49,259 nucleotides of DNA, from the NCBI GenBank assembly GCA_017552435.1, contig JAFZPZ010000078.1, forward strand, positions 1-49,259, written 5' to 3'. Positions 34,303 to 43,307 of the stretch are shown one piece after another. The stretch comes from Bacteroidaceae bacterium. GTDB taxonomy: Bacteria > Bacteroidota > Bacteroidia > Bacteroidales > Bacteroidaceae. The first letter of the stretch is position 1. Each line of letters opens with the position of its first letter. A program made the position numbers and the translations under genes. The notes under the pieces were generated by a model, which was not told where the DNA came from, made no database searches, and was given only the letters and a program-made list of their open reading frames with translations.

Positions 34303-36663
34303 TCACTCTCGGAACACTTTCTTATCCTTGCCGATGATAACCTTCGGCAATTGACCCGACCCCCCGGCCCCCTTTAGGGGGAGAACACGGCCGCTGAGGT
34401 CATACCATTTACCATTTACCATTTGGTCTTCTTCACTCTTCATTTCCTTGATGGCATCATCACTGTCTCTTTTTATCATAAAGGTGCCGGCGGGGATGTC
34501 GGCATGTGCCTCGTAGATGCCGTCTTCTATTTGCAGATTCCAGGTGCGGGTGCTGGAGGAGCTTGCTACAAGTGATGATGCGATACCTGGTACAAGCGAC
34601 TCGCCGTCGGTGGCAGGGGCGTAGCAGATGTTGTCCTTGGTGGTGGCTGTTTCGGGCTCTACCACAATCATTGTCCAGAACTGCAGGGAGGGCAGTGTCA
34701 GCGTGATGGTGCCGGTAGTGGAATGGTATTTGTAGCCCGTCAGTTCCTGCATAGCACCGCCGCAGTAGTCTGGCGATGCCACCCAAATGCGTCGCACCTT
34801 GCCCATACCCTTCATGCCTGTCAGCCGTATCGAAAGGTTCTCGAAGCGCTTCGGCCAGGGACGTGTAGCCATGTTGTCATGCCAGCAGAGCATGTAATCG
34901 TCGTTGACATCGGTGGCCGACTCTTCGTGTGTGAAGTTAAGCAGGTGAATGATCTGCCGGCCGTTCACTTCGCGTACCAGCATCGTCACTTGATTGGCCT
35001 TTGGTTCCCATGTGTTGATGGTCACGCCGGAGCAGGTAGCTGTGACGCCTGTCTTTTCCGTCCAGCTGTCGCGCAGCAGGTTCTCGTAGGCGGTGAGGAA
35101 ATCGTAGTAGCGCGTCATCCAGTCCTCAATCTGGCTGTGCCACTTCATGCCGTTGTAGGGGAAGTATTCGCGGCAGAGCATGTGGTCGCCGCCAAGTTCC
35201 AGGTGCGAGCCGCCGAGGGCGAACATCACGGCATCTGCCATCACGACGCCCGGCGTGTTGAAGTCCTTGTTGTCAGTCAGGTAATTCATATAGGCAGCAA
35301 GGACGGAGCGTAGTGTAGGACTCTTTTCGAGGTTCTCGTCGATGACGGCCTTGATGTTCGAGAAGCGTCCCTTGCCGCTTGTCAGGCTGTTGCCTTGCTG
35401 GTTCCCCCACACCTCGGAGTAGAGGAAATCTACCTTTCCCGTTCCTGCAATCTGTGAGACGCCCCATTGCCCGACGGCGTTCATGATGAGCCGCTTGTCG
35501 GGATGCCGGTTCTTCATGTAGTTGATGAACGGCCCGAAGCCGTCGCGTAGATTGAGGTTGTTGCCGTAGTAGTCATAGACGGTGCCGCGTCCGCCCAGCT
35601 GGTCAATCTGGTAGCCGTCGAAGTCGAGGAAGGAATACACCTCGTCGTTGCGTTCCGCCAGATAGGCCTGCCATTCCTCGTTGGCAGGGTTGACCAGATA
35701 GATGTCGCTCTTCCACGAATCGGGCAAGTCGTGCTTGTCCTTTGTCGTGTGGTTCTTGTCCTTGAAGACGAACCATTCGGGCTTTATGCCCAACTCTTCC
35801 CAGCCGTCCAGGACACCGAAGCAGAGGTTGTAGAAGATGCTCTTCATACCTCGGTCGTGCTGTGCCTTGATGTAGTTCTTGACGGCGGAGGTGTAGATGG
35901 TGCGGTTCGCGATGTCCTTATAGGTTGGCCAGAGTCCGCCTTCGCGTGTGCCGCCCAGCGGCCAGTCGTGGCGGTAGTGCCAGTCCTGGAACTGCACGCC
36001 GTTGATGTGACAGCGGTTGAGCCACTTCATTTCGGTCTTCGTCTTGCTGAGAGTTTTGTCGTTGCCGAAGGTGGCCACGAAGCCATAGCGCGGGAAGCGT
36101 GTCCAGTCGGAACTGACATCGATGCCGATGGTGGCAAGGATTTTGTCTGTTTCCTCGTCTGGTTGATAGACCTCAACCATATAGCCCCGGAAGTCCTCGG
36201 GCGGTACCGTCCAGGTCCAGTTGCGCGAGGAGAAGAGTGTGTCGGCGATGATGTCGCCCAGGAAACGGTAGCGGATGCGCGAGCCGGATGACGGTATGGA
36301 TGAGATGGTCAGTGTGACCGTCTCGCCCGGCTTGTAGCAGCACTTGTCGGTCTCAATTTGGTAGCGCAGTTTGGGCAGTTTGATGTTTGCTCCCGAAGCC
36401 AGCACTGGACTGATGGTTCGGGATTCCGTTGCTTTCATGTAGGGCTTGCTGTGCAGAGCTATTGTGCCGCTCGTCAATGTGAGCACGCCGCTGTAGGTGC
36501 CTGCATCTGGAGCATCCTCGTGCAGGGCATAGTCGTTGTTGTCGTTGAAAACCGTGCTGACAGCAGTACCAATAGGGTAGAGGCAGGGCGGGTACAACCG
36601 CTCCTGTGCAGACAAGCCCGTCGCAAGCAGCAGGGAGGTAAGTATGGTATGTCTATAATCCAT
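34303..36663 (-). CDS. Glycoside hydrolase family 66 dextranase-like enzyme
   Basis: A 786-residue secreted enzyme related to dextranases and cycloisomaltooligosaccharide synthases, which act on alpha-1,6-glucans. A signal peptide (1-19) precedes an N-terminal beta domain. The barrel carries FDGYQIDQLG with likely nucleophile D354, and LYSEVWG with likely acid/base E417, the two GH66 catalytic positions. A C-terminal beta sandwich follows. The extreme C-terminus (WYDLSGRV ... LPKVIIGKDKKVFRE) resembles a type IX sorting tail interrupted by a G/C hairpin element that encodes LPLKGAGGSGQ. If the tail is functional, the enzyme is sorted by type IX secretion. The start at 36663 is supported by a TAACTTTG box (rc 36674-36681) just upstream. 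The gene is convergent with the lipoprotein gene. Confidence 0.85.
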   Translation of the reverse strand: MDYRHTILTSLLLATGLSAQERLYPPCLYPIGTAVSTVFNDNNDYALHEDAPDAGTYSGVLTLTSGTIALHSKPYMKATESRTISPVLASGANIKLPKLRYQIETDKCCYKPGETVTLTISSIPSSGSRIRYRFLGDIIADTLFSSRNWTWTVPPEDFRGYMVEVYQPDEETDKILATIGIDVSSDWTRFPRYGFVATFGNDKTLSKTKTEMKWLNRCHINGVQFQDWHYRHDWPLGGTREGGLWPTYKDIANRTIYTSAVKNYIKAQHDRGMKSIFYNLCFGVLDGWEELGIKPEWFVFKDKNHTTKDKHDLPDSWKSDIYLVNPANEEWQAYLAERNDEVYSFLDFDGYQIDQLGGRGTVYDYYGNNLNLRDGFGPFINYMKNRHPDKRLIMNAVGQWGVSQIAGTGKVDFLYSEVWGNQQGNSLTSGKGRFSNIKAVIDENLEKSPTLRSVLAAYMNYLTDNKDFNTPGVVMADAVMFALGGSHLELGGDHMLCREYFPYNGMKWHSQIEDWMTRYYDFLTAYENLLRDSWTEKTGVTATCSGVTINTWEPKANQVTMLVREVNGRQIIHLLNFTHEESATDVNDDYMLCWHDNMATRPWPKRFENLSIRLTGMKGMGKVRRIWVASPDYCGGAMQELTGYKYHSTTGTITLTLPSLQFWTMIVVEPETATTKDNICYAPATDGESLVPGIASSLVASSSSTRTWNLQIEDGIYEAHADIPAGTFMIKRDSDDAIKEMKSEEDQMVNGKWYDLSGRVLPLKGAGGSGQLPKVIIGKDKKVFRE
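34353..34387. repeat. G/C hairpin element, copy 7 (inside the GH66 frame)
   Basis: ACCCGACCCCCCGG is followed by the hairpin CCCCCTTTAGGGGG. It interrupts the C-terminal tail of the GH66 enzyme in frame and adds about eleven residues (LPLKGAGGSGQ). Confidence 0.75.
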
Positions 36664-36673
36664 AATGCTTCTG

Positions 36674-36681
36674 CAAAGTTA
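36674..36681 (-). promoter_or_regulatory. -7 box of the GH66 gene
   Basis: TAACTTTG (rc of 36674-36681) lies 10 bases before the start codon, so the leader is very short. Confidence 0.55.
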
Positions 36682-36733
36682 GGCATTTTCGAAAGAAGTA
36701 GGAAGAAAAGAAGTAAACTTTCTGCCTTCTTTC

Positions 36734-36764
36734 TTGCTTTGTAAGCAAAAACGCCTTATCTTTG
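36734..36764 (+). promoter_or_regulatory. Promoter of the PH-domain gene
   Basis: TATCTTTG (36757-36764) with TTG (36734-36736) 20 bases upstream. It places the true start at ATG 36785, not the in-frame ATG at 36734, which lies in the promoter. Confidence 0.6.
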
Positions 36765-36784
36765 CAGAAGAAATTCATAAGATT

Positions 36785-37321
36785 ATGGCAAATTATATCA
36801 AACGAAGCCTGGAGGAAGGCGAAACAATTATCTACAAAGGACGGCTGCACTGGTCGGCAATCTTCAGATACCTCTTCTTTTCATTCCTATTTGCTGTGGG
36901 CGGAATCGCAGCCATCATTTTGGCTTATACCACTTATCCTGAGCAGAAGGAAAAACTCTTCTGGGGCGGCATCGCTCTGCTGGTGCTGGCGTTCTTCATC
37001 TGGATTGTGGGACGTATTGTCCGCACCCGTAGCGAGTTCGCCGTGACGGACACGCGCTTCGTGCAGAAGGATGGCATCTTCAATATCAAGATGACGGAGA
37101 TTCCCCTGGCCCGCATCGAGACGGTGAACTTCTACCAGTCCCTATGGCAGCGCATCATCAGCACAGGTTGTGTGGAGCTGGTGGGCAGCGGTGGCACTTC
37201 GCATCAGGTGCACTGCATAGAGCATCCCATGCAGGTGCGGAAGATTATCGTGGCGTCGATAAAGAAGAAACCAGAAGCCTCCCCCGTCCCCTCCCAAGTA
37301 GGGGAGAGAAGTGAAGAATGA
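36785..37321 (+). CDS. Membrane protein with bacterial PH domain
   Basis: A 178-residue inner-membrane protein. After a short cytoplasmic start (MANYIKRSLEEGETIIYKGR), two membrane helices (~25-45 and ~55-75) precede a bPH2-type pleckstrin-like domain (~80-160: FAVTDTRFVQKDGIFNIKM ... IPLARIETVNFYQSLWQRI). Bacterial PH domains are thought to serve as scaffolds or lipid- or protein-binding modules; the partner is unknown. The last ~15 residues (EASPVPSQVGERSEE) are encoded by a G/C hairpin element. It is followed by an acyltransferase gene 102 bases downstream across an AT-rich repeat. Confidence 0.8.
   Translation: MANYIKRSLEEGETIIYKGRLHWSAIFRYLFFSFLFAVGGIAAIILAYTTYPEQKEKLFWGGIALLVLAFFIWIVGRIVRTRSEFAVTDTRFVQKDGIFNIKMTEIPLARIETVNFYQSLWQRIISTGCVELVGSGGTSHQVHCIEHPMQVRKIIVASIKKKPEASPVPSQVGERSEE
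37278..37311 (+). repeat. G/C hairpin element, copy 8 (encodes PH-protein tail)
   Basis: CCTCCCCCGTCCC precedes the hairpin CTCCCAAGTAGGGGAG. It forms the last codons of the PH-domain gene, encoding ASPVPSQVGERS. Confidence 0.75.
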
Positions 37322-37375
37322 AAGAAATTAAAGATTTCATGATTTGAGGATTTAAGGATTGTATTGTACGACCAA

Positions 37376-37412
37376 AATCTTAAAATATTAAATCATTAAA
37401 TCATTAAATCAT
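37376..37412. repeat. AT-rich tandem repeat before the acyltransferase gene
   Basis: The words ATTAAATC, ATTAAATC, ATTAAATC and ATAAAATA follow each other at an 8-10-base period directly upstream of the start codon at 37424. Confidence 0.6.
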
Positions 37413-37423
37413 AAAATATCGTT

Positions 37424-38539
37424 ATGAATGATGAATTGAAAGACCGTGTTGCCTTTGTCGATTGGATACGCGTCATTGCTTGCTTTATGGTAATGCTGGT
37501 GCATGCCAGCGAGAATTTCTACGGTGCCGACGACAGCGGATTGGCCGGCAATGTGTCGAAACTCGCTACGGAGGCCAACCGCTTTTGGGTAGCTTTCTAT
37601 GATGGCGGTTTGGGCAGAACGGCTGTGCCTCTCTTTATGACCATCAGCGCCTTTCTGCTGGTTCCCATGAAACCGGGTATGGGCATGACGGACTTTTATC
37701 GTCGCCGCTTCCTGCGCATCCTGCCCCCGATGGTTGTCTTCATGCTGCTCTACTGCTTTTTGCCTTTGGCCTGGGGCGGTATGACGTGGGAAACCTCGTG
37801 GGACGACTTCTGCCGCCTGCCCTGGAACTTCCCCTCGATGGCCGGTCACCTCTGGTTCATGTACCCGCTCATCAGCCTATACCTTATTATACCTGTTGTT
37901 TCTCCTTGGCTGGAGAAGGCCTCGGCAAAGGACGAGCGCCTGTTTCTCTACATCTTTACCTTCTCGACAATCATGCCTTGGTTGCACCGTTTTGTCAGCG
38001 ACGAACTGTGGGGCGAGTGCTTCTGGAACGGCTTCCATGCCCTGTGGTACTGCTCCGGCTACCTTGGCTATCTGGTGCTGGCGCATTACATCCGCTTCCA
38101 CCTCAAGTGGGATGCAAAGAAGCGCATCAGTGTCGGGCTGGTTTGTTTCATTGTGGGTGCTGCCTTCACGGCATGGAGCTTCTGGCTGAAAGGCGTGCCA
38201 GGCGTAGCCATTGAGACGCCGATGCTCGAGTGGAGTTGGGAGTTCTGCACGTTGAATGTATTGATGGCAACATACGGGCTCTTCCTGATGTTCTCCACCA
38301 TACAGAAGCCTGCGCCGAAACTCATTACGTCAATTGCCAAACTGAGCTTCGGTATGTACCTGATGCACATGTTCTTCCTGGCTCCCATCGCTGTCTATTT
38401 TGTTAATGGCAGTCAGGCAGAGCCGCTCATCCCCGTATGGGCCGCCATCCCAGCCATCGCTGTGCTGAGCTACATCTGCTGCGCCGTCACCACGAAACTC
38501 ATCTCCTTATTGCCCGGCAGCAAGTGGATAGTAGGGTAA
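37424..38539 (+). CDS. Acyltransferase family 3 membrane protein
   Basis: A 371-residue polytopic inner-membrane protein that probably transfers acyl groups to a sugar or other envelope component. The family opening is present (FVDWIRVIACFMVMLVHASENFY, with the catalytic-type His near residue ~27). It is followed by about ten hydrophobic helices, including GHLWFMYPLISLYLIIPVV and LSFGMYLMHMFFLAPIAVYF. Length fits acyltransferase family 3 (about 340-400). Its stop codon overlaps the hrpB start (TAATG at 38537-38541), so the two are translationally coupled. Substrate is not predictable. Confidence 0.85.
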   Translation: MNDELKDRVAFVDWIRVIACFMVMLVHASENFYGADDSGLAGNVSKLATEANRFWVAFYDGGLGRTAVPLFMTISAFLLVPMKPGMGMTDFYRRRFLRILPPMVVFMLLYCFLPLAWGGMTWETSWDDFCRLPWNFPSMAGHLWFMYPLISLYLIIPVVSPWLEKASAKDERLFLYIFTFSTIMPWLHRFVSDELWGECFWNGFHALWYCSGYLGYLVLAHYIRFHLKWDAKKRISVGLVCFIVGAAFTAWSFWLKGVPGVAIETPMLEWSWEFCTLNVLMATYGLFLMFSTIQKPAPKLITSIAKLSFGMYLMHMFFLAPIAVYFVNGSQAEPLIPVWAAIPAIAVLSYICCAVTTKLISLLPGSKWIVG

Positions 38540-41034
38540 TGCAGCTTCCTGCTGCAGCCATTGCGGATGCAGTGAACCAGACGCTTGCAGAGCGTCGTGC
38601 TGTTGTTATTACCGCTTCGCCGGGGGCTGGTAAATCGACGTTGTTGCCGCTCACTATCCTTGCCGACGAACCGGTCCCAGGAAAGATACTGATGCTCGAA
38701 CCGCGACGCCTTGCCGTAAGACAGATTGCTGAGCGCATGGCGGAACTACTTGGCGAATCTGTCGGAAAGACAGTTGGCTATCGCATTCGTTTCGAGACGA
38801 AAGTGAGCAAGGAGACACGCATCGAAGTCCTGACAGAAGGCATCTTGACGCGAATGCTTGAGAGCGACCCGACGCTGGACGGTGTGGGCATTGTCATCTT
38901 CGACGAGTTTCACGAACGGAGCCTCCATTCCGACCTTGCCTTGGCTTTTAGCCGTCAGGCACAGCAGATACTGCGTCCAGACCTCCGGATTGTTATAATG
39001 TCTGCCACGATAGATGCTACGACCATCTGCGAGGCATTGCAGGCACCGCTTATCGAGAGCGAGGGACGGATGTTTCCCGTTGAGATTGTATATGCCAAGG
39101 AAGATACAGTACCCTGGGATATGCCGCAGGCAGCGGCGAGTGCCGTGCGTCGCGCCTTGCAGGAGCAGAAGGGCGACATACTGGTCTTCCTTCCCGGACA
39201 GAGCGAGATAATGCGTTGTGCGGAATTGTTGCAGGGTGTTTCTGCTACAGTGCTGCCGCTTTACGGCAACCTTTCGCCAGCAGAGCAGCGTCGTGCCATC
39301 ATGCCGTCGGTCCAAGGAGAGCGGAAGGTTGTGCTTGCCACACCGATTGCTGAGACATCGCTTACGATTGAAGGAGTTCGCATTGTCATCGACAGTGGGC
39401 TTTGCCGCACCCTCGTCTTTGACCAGCGCACAGGACTTAGTCATCTTGAAACAGTTCCCATCAGCATGGATATGGCCAAGCAGCGCACAGGTCGTGCCGG
39501 ACGTCTTGAGCCAGGCATCTGTTATCGCCTGTGGACGAAAGCGGCAGAACACCGTATGGCGGAACAGCGGAAGGCAGAGATGGAGTATGCCGACTTGGCG
39601 CCGATGCTGCTGGACATTGCAGCATTTGGTGAGCCGGACGTTTCGGCGCTGCCTTGGCTGACTCCGCCTCCGGTTCGCGGTATTGTCGCTGCTCGTCAGC
39701 TATTGCTTTCGCTTGGAGCCATTGATGAGACGGGTGTGATTACGCCCCTTGGCAAACAGATGGCAGCCTTGCCTTGCCATCCGCGTATCTCAAGGATGAT
39801 TCTGCGGGCAGCCTCGCTTGGGAATGTTGGGCTCGCCTGCAACATCGCCGCTCTGCTCGAAGAAAAGGACCCGCTTGCAGGAGAAGAAAGCAGCGCAGAT
39901 ATAGCATTGCGCGTCGAGAGCCTCCCCCATCTCCTCCCAAGGAGGGGGGAACCTTCCCGCAGCAATTCGTGGCAACGTATCGTACAGGTGGCTGATGCCT
40001 ATCGGAGGATGGTGAAAGCCCATTCATTCACCTCTCCTTCGGAGGGGATGGGGGAGTCTTCTGGCCCTTTGCTTGCCTACGCCTACCCTGAGCGCATCGC
40101 AATGCAGATGGATCGTACAGGACGTTACAGGCTTGCCAGTGGGGATGAGGTGCGCATTGACCGTAATGATCCTCTATCGTCTTACTCTTGGCTTGCCGTT
40201 GGTCCTCTCCAAACCTCTCCGAAGGGTGGCTTTGGGAAAGTTTTCTTGGCGGCGGCTGTTGAACCATCGGATTTGGAGGAATTGGCTACGGAGCGTGACA
40301 ATGTGGCATGGGACAGTAAACAAGAATGTTTACTCATGCAGCACGAATGGCGCATCGGTCAACTGCTGTTGCGCTCCAAACCTATCCACAATGCTCCGCG
40401 CAATCTGCAAGAGCAGGTGCTTTGTGATGCTGTGACAAAAAACGGACTCAGCATGTTGTCGTGGAATGATGATGTCAGTGCCCTGCAGCGTCGTGTGGCC
40501 CAGGTTGCAGAGTGGCATCCCGAGTTGAACTTCCCTGACCTCTCCACACATCACCTCCTCGCCTCGGCGCATGATTGGCTGCCTTTCTATCTTGAAGATG
40601 GTGGGCACTTGCGTACCACCAAGGCTGCACTCCAGAAAATTGACTTGTGTGCCGCATTGTGGGCATTGATTCCCTACGACCTGCAGCAGCAGATAGAGCG
40701 CCTTGCACCCTCGCATATCGTGGTGTCGACGGGCAGCCGCATTCGTTTGGATTATCGCATCGGTGCAGAAGCTCCTGTGTTGAGTGTGCGTTTGCAGGAA
40801 TGTTTTGGCATGCAGGAGACGCCATGCGTAGATAACGGTCGTGTGCCGGTACTCATGGAACTGCTTTCACCCGGTTACAAGCCTGTTCAGCTTACCCAAG
40901 ACTTACATAGTTTTTGGCAGAACACCTATTTTGAGGTGCGGAACGAACTGCGTCGTCGCTACCCCAAACATTATTGGCCGGACAATCCGCTTGAAGCGGA
41001 AGCTGTGAGGGGAACAAAGAAGCGGACCCCCTAA
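38539..41034 (+). CDS. hrpB: ATP-dependent helicase HrpB
   Basis: An 831-residue DEAH-box RNA helicase-like protein. I choose ATG 38539 because it overlaps the upstream stop codon and starts just before motif I (TASPGAGKSTLLPL); the in-frame ATG at 38437 would lie deep inside the acyltransferase gene. Motif II is DEFHERS and motif VI is QRTGRAGRLEPG. The C-terminal half carries the HrpB-specific region (LLAYAYPERIAMQMDRTGRY, WPDNPLEAE near the end). Length matches HrpB (about 800-850). Three stretches are unlike the family and are encoded by G/C hairpin elements: ~461-471 (SLPHLLPRRGE), ~498-507 (TSPSEGMGES) and ~556-567 (LQTSPKGGFGK). The last residues KRTP end inside a further element. The role of HrpB in the cell is poorly known. 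Confidence 0.9.
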   Translation: MQLPAAAIADAVNQTLAERRAVVITASPGAGKSTLLPLTILADEPVPGKILMLEPRRLAVRQIAERMAELLGESVGKTVGYRIRFETKVSKETRIEVLTEGILTRMLESDPTLDGVGIVIFDEFHERSLHSDLALAFSRQAQQILRPDLRIVIMSATIDATTICEALQAPLIESEGRMFPVEIVYAKEDTVPWDMPQAAASAVRRALQEQKGDILVFLPGQSEIMRCAELLQGVSATVLPLYGNLSPAEQRRAIMPSVQGERKVVLATPIAETSLTIEGVRIVIDSGLCRTLVFDQRTGLSHLETVPISMDMAKQRTGRAGRLEPGICYRLWTKAAEHRMAEQRKAEMEYADLAPMLLDIAAFGEPDVSALPWLTPPPVRGIVAARQLLLSLGAIDETGVITPLGKQMAALPCHPRISRMILRAASLGNVGLACNIAALLEEKDPLAGEESSADIALRVESLPHLLPRRGEPSRSNSWQRIVQVADAYRRMVKAHSFTSPSEGMGESSGPLLAYAYPERIAMQMDRTGRYRLASGDEVRIDRNDPLSSYSWLAVGPLQTSPKGGFGKVFLAAAVEPSDLEELATERDNVAWDSKQECLLMQHEWRIGQLLLRSKPIHNAPRNLQEQVLCDAVTKNGLSMLSWNDDVSALQRRVAQVAEWHPELNFPDLSTHHLLASAHDWLPFYLEDGGHLRTTKAALQKIDLCAALWALIPYDLQQQIERLAPSHIVVSTGSRIRLDYRIGAEAPVLSVRLQECFGMQETPCVDNGRVPVLMELLSPGYKPVQLTQDLHSFWQNTYFEVRNELRRRYPKHYWPDNPLEAEAVRGTKKRTP
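39921..40060. repeat. Inverted pair of G/C hairpin elements inside hrpB (copies 9 and 10)
   Basis: Copy 9 (39921-39953) reads CCTCCCCCATC then CTCCTCCCAAGGAGG. Copy 10 (40031-40060) is inverted: CCTCTCCTTCGGAGGGG then ATGGGGGAGTC. Both stay open in the hrpB frame, 77 bases apart. Confidence 0.8.
40204..40240 (+). repeat. G/C hairpin element, copy 11 (inside hrpB)
   Basis: TCCTCTCCAAACC then CTCCGAAGGGTGG. It closely matches the reverse complement of copy 13 at 41062-41093 and encodes LQTSPKGGFGK in the hrpB frame. Confidence 0.65.
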
Positions 41035-41093
41035 CCCCCTTTAGGGGGAATAACAAAAAAAGCCTCCCCTTATGGGGAGGTTTGGAGAGGTCC
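41023..41093. repeat. Inverted pair of G/C hairpin elements between convergent genes (copies 12 and 13)
   Basis: Copy 12 (41023-41053) reads GGACCCCCTAA then CCCCCTTTAGGGGG and carries the hrpB stop codon. Copy 13 (41062-41093) is inverted: CCTCCCCTTATGGGGAGG then TTTGGAGAGGTCC, ending one base before the fasciclin-2 stop codon. The pair fills the whole gap and may serve as a shared terminator. Confidence 0.8.
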
Positions 41094-43235
41094 TTACCAG
41101 ATATCTTCTGGCGTTTCAGGATTGTCGTAAATTTCCTTTGCGCAATATTCGATGAAGTCCATGTAGAACTCCTTGCGTTCTTCATCGAGCACAGATTTCA
41201 GTTTGATGTAATACGTCTCATTGGGATCGAGCGTTTGACGGACGAAGATGTGACGGATGTTCTCGCGGTCGTTATAGTCTCGCTCGGTGCCGTCGTTGGA
41301 GTTGATGGATTTGGGGCCCTTCATGTATCCGTTGTTACGCATCTTCTTATCGACCTCAGCATCGTAGTCATCATCACCTGTATCCTTTTCCCAACCGACC
41401 AGTCTTGCAGTTATGTCGTTTCTGCAGTCCATAGTCAAGTCCAAGGGGATACCGGCAACAGGCAACTTCTCCGGGTCTGTGCCAAAATAAACCTGCGCCA
41501 CACCACGCTTGGAATTGGCCAATACTTTATAGCGAACCTCGTAGGTGCCGCGGCGTGGTACAGGAGGAAGTTTGAACATTACCTCAAAGCGTCCCACAGC
41601 TTTCATTTCGTCGCGATGGAGGTTGCACCAGTCATCGTTCCATGCATTGTAATAAACAAAGTTCATTTCTCGGTTCTGCTGCATGTTCTCAAGGTAGTTG
41701 TAGGTGCGAACAGTATTGGGAATGTAAACGTGTTTGTAGCGCTCTTCACTGGCTTTCTTCAGTCTGAAGTCATTGTTCATGGCTTCGGGGAAGAGGCTCA
41801 TGCCATCGAAACGGATGCGATTCTTCTGGAGGTTGTCGCGCGTCTTATCATCGTAGGAGATAGGTGCATCGATGGGGTAAACGATGCAGTTGACCATATC
41901 ATTGAGGATTGCTATAGGAGAATCGGAATCTACGAGGCTACCGACTTTGTCGGGGTCGCAGCCAATCTCTTCGCCCGTACCCTTTCGGCCGTTGTCTGTA
42001 ATGGGGAAGCGGTTGATATAAACGCCATTGCTGGCCTTACTTTCCATGAGTTTGAAGAGACGACGCTTACCCATAGTAGTATAGAATTCGTAAACGGGAA
42101 TGGAGTAGGTACTCGGCTTGCTCAAGTTGTAGCCATATTCGTTGATATGGAAGACGAGCTTGCCTTTCGGAATGCGCATGGGTAGTATATGGTAGGTTAT
42201 CCACTGGTAAAGCAGGTTGTTCTCGCTTGTGTAATTCTCGTCGGTTGTGAATTTGTCATCATCGCTGTATTGGTGGTTGTCGAGAATCCACTGGGTAAGC
42301 TTCTTGAGCAGGTTGGGATCTTTTGGGTCTATGCCTTGGTTACGCCAGAATTCGTCGGGCTCTGCAAAAATGGTGAAGCCATAGAGACGGTGTCTGGGTG
42401 CGTAGCCGATGTCGCCCTCGGCAAAGCCATAGACAACTTGCATGCCAACCAAATCCGGTATGAGACCTGCTTGGTAGAGCTCTTCATACTTATCATCACG
42501 CACCTTGCTTAGTGTATCGAGCAAGCCGCAAGCTTGGATGACACGGAAACATGCGAGGAAGTCTCCCTTTTTCTCATCGAGGCATTCCTGAATATAGCTG
42601 GCAGCGGTGATGTCTTTGGGTGCAATGACCTTTTCCATCTGATGGATGATACCGTTGATGTTGAGAATGTCTCGCTCCTTAATGCTGAGAGGGCAGTCGC
42701 CATTGATGTATATACTATCGGGGGCCTTATCGACATACTTCACGGAGAGTTTCTTGTCGTTAAGGGTACCCAGGGTAAATTCATCACCGCTTTTCTCGGG
42801 GAAATCCGTTGTATAGAAGTATGCATTGAGTTCGTTACCGCTGTCGATAATGCTGTTGAAGACGATAACCTGACGAATGGAGTCGCGTTTGTGCTCGCTT
42901 GTGAACGCGTCCCATGATGGTTCAGCGATGAGTCCTTCCTCGACAAGATTCTCAAGGTATTTATGGATTGCTTCGTTGTTTGGCGCGAAAACAGTATAAA
43001 CACCTCGTGCGCTGAGCAACTGACTTACTTTCGAGTCGCTTAGTTTGCTGATGTTGACATGGCGCAGGATGTCAACGTATTCGCTATAGGCTGCGTGCTT
43101 TTCCAGATAACTTAGGATAGTCTCATCCGAGAAAACGTAGCGTGCAGAAGTGTCGATGTTTTCCTTACAACCACACAGACAGACAAGACAGACTGCTAAA
43201 AAGCCCAGTTTCTTTATGTTTAAGAGTCGTACCAT
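41094..43235 (-). CDS. Fasciclin-domain lipoprotein (paralogue of the gene at 23422-25581)
   Basis: A 713-residue surface or periplasmic lipoprotein. I start it at ATG 43235 (MVRLLNIKKLGFLAVCLVCLCGC) because it begins the signal peptide just before the lipobox LCGC; the -7 box (rc 43260-43267) lies too close to the ATG at 43250. A fasciclin-like domain covers ~25-210 (for example INGIIHQMEKVI). The rest follows the same unassigned beta-rich plan as the first paralogue. Start (IDTSARYVFSDETI) and end (YCAKEIYDNPETPEDIW) match the paralogue closely. Unlike the first copy it is not next to a glycosidase, and it is convergent with hrpB. Confidence 0.8.
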   Translation of the reverse strand: MVRLLNIKKLGFLAVCLVCLCGCKENIDTSARYVFSDETILSYLEKHAAYSEYVDILRHVNISKLSDSKVSQLLSARGVYTVFAPNNEAIHKYLENLVEEGLIAEPSWDAFTSEHKRDSIRQVIVFNSIIDSGNELNAYFYTTDFPEKSGDEFTLGTLNDKKLSVKYVDKAPDSIYINGDCPLSIKERDILNINGIIHQMEKVIAPKDITAASYIQECLDEKKGDFLACFRVIQACGLLDTLSKVRDDKYEELYQAGLIPDLVGMQVVYGFAEGDIGYAPRHRLYGFTIFAEPDEFWRNQGIDPKDPNLLKKLTQWILDNHQYSDDDKFTTDENYTSENNLLYQWITYHILPMRIPKGKLVFHINEYGYNLSKPSTYSIPVYEFYTTMGKRRLFKLMESKASNGVYINRFPITDNGRKGTGEEIGCDPDKVGSLVDSDSPIAILNDMVNCIVYPIDAPISYDDKTRDNLQKNRIRFDGMSLFPEAMNNDFRLKKASEERYKHVYIPNTVRTYNYLENMQQNREMNFVYYNAWNDDWCNLHRDEMKAVGRFEVMFKLPPVPRRGTYEVRYKVLANSKRGVAQVYFGTDPEKLPVAGIPLDLTMDCRNDITARLVGWEKDTGDDDYDAEVDKKMRNNGYMKGPKSINSNDGTERDYNDRENIRHIFVRQTLDPNETYYIKLKSVLDEERKEFYMDFIEYCAKEIYDNPETPEDIW

Positions 43236-43259
43236 AACTTTTTTTACCATTTTCGTACG

Positions 43260-43290
43260 CAAAGATAACAGATTTTTCAATACAAAGCAA
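43260..43290 (-). promoter_or_regulatory. Promoter of fasciclin gene 2
   Basis: TATCTTTG (rc of 43260-43267) with TTG (about 20 bases upstream). It excludes the start codons upstream of 43250 and makes 43235 the best one. Confidence 0.6.
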
Positions 43291-43307
43291 CATTTTGCTT
43301 TATTTCT

